From positions 310,001 to 374,000 of the forward strand of contig MCFL01000025.1 in the NCBI GenBank assembly GCA_002102555.1: a stretch of 64,000 nt of DNA, written 5' to 3'. Each line of letters begins with the position of its first letter. The first letter of the stretch is position 1. The translations under genes and the position numbers were made by a program. Below, one piece after another: positions 59,211 to 64,000 of the stretch. The notes under the pieces were generated by a model. It was given only the letters and a program-made list of their open reading frames with translations. It was not told where the DNA came from and made no database searches. This DNA is from Catenaria anguillulae PL171 (taxonomy: Eukaryota > Blastocladiomycota > Blastocladiomycetes > Blastocladiales > Catenariaceae).

Positions 59211-62200
59211 ATGGCGCAATGGAAATCGGAAGCAAATGCAACCACACTGCCAGCACTCGGCGCATTCAGTGCTCCGCGGGCAGCATCCCTAGGCCCCGCT
59301 GATGTGATTGATGTGGGCCTGTTGCGGCAGGCCGGTATCACCATCACGGCCGCAGCCTTGCGACGTCCACATCAACCCATGTGTTACCTACTTCGTCCAC
59401 AATTGGACAAGGCCAAGCGCGGCACTTGGACATTTGCAGGAAATGTCCTCGGATTGCATCGACCGGCAAGGCAACGGCACGGTTCGACTACGACCCGAAG
59501 ACAATGGTGTGTGCGCATGATGTCCTGTTGACTCGACTTGCAGCTCATCACACATATTGTGTCTTGCAGGAGAGCTTCCAATGGCACTGGGTCCTCCTCG
59601 GAATCACATGCTATGTCCCCGCCGACAACCTGTTACATCCCGCCAGCAACCCACGTCCTGACACAGCGTGACAGCTACCCCAAAAAGATTGCTTCGCTCC
59701 GAGCCCTCCACCCCGACCTCGGGCCAATCTCAACCAGCTTGCTCACAGATATTGCCCACGACGACGCTGTCCAGTGCACCTCACCAAGCTTTGTCCTTGA
59801 CGGCCAGGGCAACTGTCTCGCACTTGTCCAGTCGAATGTGGAGTCTCACATTACATTCGCTTTCACGGCACTCAATAACGCACTCTCTGTCTCTGCCATT
59901 GATACCTCTTGTACACCGCCACAATCTTCATCCAGCTTTCTCTTGCCACCTACTCGGCGCATCACTGCTCGAAATCTCAGTCTCGCCGCTGCGGCACACA
60001 CTGACTGCGGATCAAACTGATGCATTGCCGGCCGAGCACACACTTGTTTCCGTCCGCTCCGAGTACCGAGTCAACATCTATCGCATTGTCGTTTCGCACG
60101 CCTCCGCCTTCACTACCTCTGCATCCAGCTCAACGCAGCCATTCGCCGCCGCACAACTCCTCGACTCGATCGATTTGTCACACCGATGCACGCGGATATG
60201 CGCCTCGCCATTTAGCGCAACCGAAGTGTTGATGTCCACTGCCGCCGGCATGTACTTGTGGCGGGACTCGCCGTCGTCATCGTCAAAGCGGCTCAAATTG
60301 ATCTTGTCCGAGCTCGACGTGCTGCGCTTCATTGATCCGGTGCTTGCCAAGCAACGGCAAGAAGAGTTGGCGAAATCCACCGTCGAGCGTGTAAAACCCG
60401 CCGTTCACGCCGCGCTCGCAATCCTCGTCGTCGCTTCCACTGCCCCCAAATCCAGACTCGGACCCCAGTGCCGACCCAGAACGAACGGATCCCGCACCGG
60501 CATCACACGTCACATGTCTCTGGTCGCCTTCGCCGCGCTTCATCTTTGTCCACACGCCCACCACCGTGTACCGCCTCGACCTCCGCGCGCCACAGCCCAG
60601 TGCCACAATCGAGCCTGTTTGGACCGTACCCACAACATCGCAGGCATTAGCACCGGCACGCCACTACCGACGCCCGTCTCGATTCAACACATGGCGTGTG
60701 ATGCACGGTCCGACACGCTCATCATTGCCTCGGGCCCGCAACTGGTCCTGATTGACGCGCGCGAGCCGTTCGCGTAGGCGTGCTGGGCGTACTTGGATGT
60801 ACCATGAGCCGCGAGCTGGGCGTCCATCTTCTCGACCCGGTTTCGATTGCAGGCGACACCTTGGTCTTGGCCTCGGCAAGCATTTTGCATCACACGACGC
60901 ACCTCTTACCCATTCGCATTGATCCGCAAACGGAGGCGGCGCTTTATTGGCACGTCGATCCGTTTGTCAGCCCATGCTCCCGCGCGAGCTTCCGAAAGTC
61001 AAGCAAGCTACGCCCGCAAACGAATGGTTGGTCGGACTGCGCACCGTCGAGCGCATCAAGCACGTCGAGTTTCCGCAAGACGCGCCCTTGGTCGGATGCG
61101 CCATGGTCCCGGTTCGCGAGGGCCAAGCGCTGGTGGTCGTGCAAGCGTTTGCCGACGGATGTGTGCTGTCGCGCGAGGTGCCTGTTGTCACGGGCGTTGG
61201 GGCCGTCAAGGGAAATAGGCCTGAGGATGCTGTTGAGGTGGCCGAGGTGACGGAGCAGTTGGCCGGATTGCATCTTGTGCCGGATCGCGATGAATGGATG
61301 AATCCACCTGCGCCAATCGCATTCAAGTTCCACGGCCGCAAGTTTCTTGCGGATCCAGACGAGAAGTTGAGGTCGCTTATTGCCCAAGCGGCCAAAGGTG
61401 AGCTGTTTGGAGAAGTGTCCGAGTCGAGTGTGTTGTCGGCGAGCGAGTTTGGAGACGATGGTTGGCGCGATTGAAGACGTTGGTCGGGTTCACGCCCGAT
61501 GACGATTGGGATTTGGCGCAAGTGTTTCCACGGGACCAGAAACGGGCTGATCTGCGGAGGATTGCTGCGATTGCACATTGCATTCGTAAGGCGTGTCAAC
61601 CGCCGCCGATAGTCGAGGATGGCAACGCCGACGTTCCTGGTCACGTACAGTTGCTCAAGTCGTCCATTCTACAAGCATCGTTCAAAGGAAATCCAAGCTC
61701 GAATCAATCGAGTGGACCTCGGGGACACAGGCGCTCGCGGGAAATGGACAGAAATGGTTGGTGCCGCAAGTACAACATTTGGCCCGCCTCAGCCGCCGCC
61801 ACCACCACCTCGGCATCTCAAGTCGCAGCGACATCCACTCAACGAAGTCGAGCAAGCGCGCCGCTGTTTAGTCTTGGGTCCAAAATCACAAAACGTGGCC
61901 CGCCTGCCTCTCTCGTCATCGCAGCAGCAGCACCAACCGTTTCCACCATACGCGTCGCAGCCTACCCGACCCGCGCCGTCGTCATCGCAGGTGCCTGGTT
62001 TCGCAAGTGCGAGCCAGCAGCCCCATGCAAGCCGGGTTTCGCGCCGCTGGGCTTCTTTTCGCAGCCGCCTCCATTACCACCACCACCGTCTTTGTCACAG
62101 CATTCATCATCATACCAGCAGTCGCACGTTGTCGACTCGAGCTCCTGGACACAGCACGCACCGCCACCAATCGCAACCGCTGACGGGGCGGCGCTCAATG

Positions 62201-62543
62201 GCGTTATCATTCGATTTCGGGTTCGGCTCCACCTCGGCCTTGTCGTCGTCGCAGGCACCGCCTCCACCTCCGCCACCCCATCCCAGCTCATGCCCATGTC
62301 GTCATCGCAGCCCGACCCGTATGCCTGGCCGCCTGCTTCTGCGTCGCAGCTTCCCCCGTCGACGCTGTCACAACTTGGTCCACCAGCACCAAGCCAAGCT
62401 TCCACGGTCCTATGCCGAGCATGTCGCAACCGGCACATGTGAGCCGACCATCGCAAGGCATGGATTTCGGGTTTGGAGGCATGTCGCTGTCGCAGCCTGC
62501 AGGGCAGCCCCCAAGAAAGCGGAAGCGGACACAGGGGTTTTGA
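59211..62543 (+). CDS. RRN6/TAF1C-like RNA polymerase I initiation factor, frame heavily interrupted
   Basis: Starts 88 bases after TAP42 at an ATG (MAQWKSEANATTLPALGAF). Protein-like sequence continues on the plus strand to 62543 but switches frame many times: RDSYPKKIASLRALHPDLGP near 59690, HRCTRICASPFSATEVLMST and AAGMYLWRDSP near 60190-60270, FVHTPTTVYRLDLRAPQP near 60560, DTLIIASGPQLVLIDAREPF near 60715, GCAMVPVREGQALVVVQAF near 61100, TLVGFTPDDDWDLAQVF near 61480. The C-terminus is Ser/Gln-rich and ends GQPPRKRKRTQGF, the basic xxGF ending I associate with Rrn6/TAF1C. The beta-rich middle fits the WD-like propeller of that family, which recruits Pol I to rDNA. At least one ordinary intron (about 59508-59570) is likely. 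The family call rests on architecture and tail and is tentative. Confidence 0.5.
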
Positions 62544-62810
62544 GAAATCGATGGCGGGTTTTTGTTACTGATATTGAATCATCTGATGGATTAGCGACAT
62601 TTATGGGCCTGTCAATACTTTCAGTAATGTCTCTCGATTGATTGGCCCGCTTTTTGTCTTTGTCAGTTGCATCACCTCTCAACATCGGTATCCGATCCGA
62701 GCGACATGCAGGACTGAACGCATGCTTCAATATCAACGCTCTCCCTGCGTCTATGTACGCCAATAATGGACCTTTGAGACTCGATGCATTCCATCTAAAC
62801 CACCGCCGTC

Positions 62811-64000
62811 ATGATTGGACTCTTTCGTTGCCGCCAAGGGCTCAGCGCCGCCGCCTCGGCCCCATTGCCTCCACCACACCGCGCCGGATCATGGCCATCT
62901 CTGCACACCCATCCCCGACCGCAGCTACCACAGTGATGGGCCGGTCAATGTTTGCGCCGACGAGCGCATTTCATGCACAAGCCGGCCAATGTCGACGTCA
63001 AGCTCGTCGTCGTCCTCGCATCCAAGTCGCCAAATGTGTCTTCTGGGTCAGCGTCTTCGGGAGGCGCTCTCGGCCCATCCCTTCTCCGCTTACATCCATT
63101 CCTCAAGTGTCCACCTCGGCCACCGACACGACAATCTCTTCGTCCCGCGCTCGCCCACCTCCTTCCGCTTACCCAAACCACCAGGCACCCCGCTGACGTG
63201 CATGAAAACATTTACACCATTCCCAACCCATGTCTCTTGCACGGCTGCTCAGCACGCCCGTGCTCGGATACCTGATTGTCAAGGGCCAGTACGACTGGGC
63301 GCTGGGCCTGTTTGCCGCGTCGGCAGTTACGGATCTCTTGGACGGGTTTATTGCGCGCACCTTTGATATGAAGAGTGTTTTGGGGACCATTTTGGATCCC
63401 ATGGCAGATAAGGCGTTGATGGCGACGTTGACGGTGAGCTTGGGAATGGCTGGCGTGATTCCTGGTACGTCTTGTTATCCATCAGGCATGTAGTGTGTCT
63501 TGCCTCTTGCGGATCCAAACTGACACCTGCAGGCTTGGCGTGCGACGGATATAGTGCCATTGGCTGGTTTGATTATTGGCCGTGACGTCGGCCTGGTCAT
63601 TTCCTCGTTTGTCATTCGCTACAAGTCGCTCCCACCGCCAGTACGTCGACCTCAATTGTCGCCCCCCCCCTCGCCCCTCGCCCCCGTCTAACTTGCTTGC
63701 GCTCGTTCGCAGAAAACCTTTGCTCGCTTCTGGGACTTTTCGCTTCCCTCTGCCGAAGTGCGGCCCACAACCATTTCCAAAATCAACACGGCGCTCCAGC
63801 TCCTTTTCATGGGTGCTGCGCTGAGTGCCACGAGCATTCCGCTCGTCACGTCGCTGTGGGCCACATGGCACATCCCTGCGCAGTGGGTTGTGGCCACAAC
63901 CACCGTGTGGAGCGGGTTGAGCTATGTGTTTTCCAAGGATGCTGTCAGGTATTTGCAACCGCCCCCCGAGGATGGCAAGCGGCCGAGCAGCAATGAGCAT
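62811..64000 (+). CDS. CRD1: Cardiolipin synthase (CDP-alcohol phosphatidyltransferase), 3' end beyond window
   Basis: The core runs from IPNPMSLARLLSTPVLGYLI through the CDP-alcohol phosphatidyltransferase signature, readable as VTDLLDGFIARTFDMKSVLG and TILDPMADK (D-x2-D-G-x2-A-R-x8-G-x3-D-x3-D). IIGRDVGLVISSFVIRY, PPP|KTFARFWDFSLPSAEV and TTISKINTALQ follow. Introns at 63464-63532 and 63641-63712; the second has TCTAAC. The enzyme makes cardiolipin from phosphatidylglycerol and CDP-diacylglycerol in the inner mitochondrial membrane. The N-terminal 130 residues from the ATG at 62811 (MIGLFRCRQGLSAAASA) look like a presequence, but this part has stops and at least one lost base (CCC at 63227-63229), and the frame across the first intron also disagrees. 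The core identification is firm; the start and exon 1 are provisional. Confidence 0.85.

Noticed and set aside
1..64000. CRISPR arrays, bacterial operons, rRNA, prophage or a viral system
   Set aside because: No spaced direct repeats, no rRNA-like sequence and no bacterial gene signals; every recognised gene is eukaryotic and most have introns.

Overview
The window is nuclear DNA from a GC-rich fungus with short spliceosomal introns. Most introns that can be placed are 60 to 105 bases, with GTACGT- or GTATGT-like donors and CTAAC/CTGAC-like branch points. The gene set (Rav1, TAPT1/Emp65, an SCFD2-like Sec1/Munc18 protein, eIF2D/Tma64, Dbp10, Tap42, an Rrn6/TAF1C-like factor, cardiolipin synthase, a CAT-type amino acid transporter) is eukaryotic housekeeping. 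The SCFD2-like gene and the CAT-type transporter make me favour an early-diverging (chytrid- or blastoclad-like) fungus; that placement is inference.

Layout. 1-16.3 kb is gene-dense: RAV1 (minus, C-terminus cut by the window edge), a small HMG-box protein, a conserved uncharacterised probable mitochondrial protein, a short unknown protein divergent from TAPT1, TAPT1, the SCFD2-like gene and an unknown 658-residue protein. 16.6-33 kb is sparse: a decayed or error-ridden RecQ-type helicase, RPS4 with one unusually long intron, a large cyclin gene with a 638-base intron inside the cyclin box, two long stretches without convincing genes (20.0-23.8 and 26.7-31.0 kb), then eIF2D. At 33.4-34.6 kb lies a broken retrotransposon-type Gag with a CCHC knuckle. 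35.2-64 kb is dense again: a coiled-coil protein, an amino acid transporter, DBP10, an aminotransferase, a tRNA-Thr(CGT), two neighbouring membrane-embedded class-3 lipase genes, a cysteine-rich single-pass membrane protein, TAP42, an RRN6/TAF1C-like gene and cardiolipin synthase (cut by the right edge).

No operon logic applies. Several pairs are head-to-head and may share promoters: the 7.1 kb gene with TAPT1, DBP10 with the aminotransferase, and the cysteine-rich protein with TAP42. Functionally there is a loose membrane-traffic and ER theme (Rav1, TAPT1, SCFD2, lipases) and a ribosome-biogenesis/translation theme (RPS4, eIF2D, Dbp10, Rrn6-like, tRNA).

Two window-scale observations matter for anyone using this sequence. 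First, at least 15 places show a one-base loss, almost always next to a G/C run, where the protein continues seamlessly in another frame; this looks like systematic assembly error, although neighbouring genes are clean. Second, the downstream lipase paralogue keeps the fold and the acid and His candidates but has lost the nucleophile serine (GHSLGG in one copy, GHGYAG in the other), so it is a candidate pseudoenzyme.
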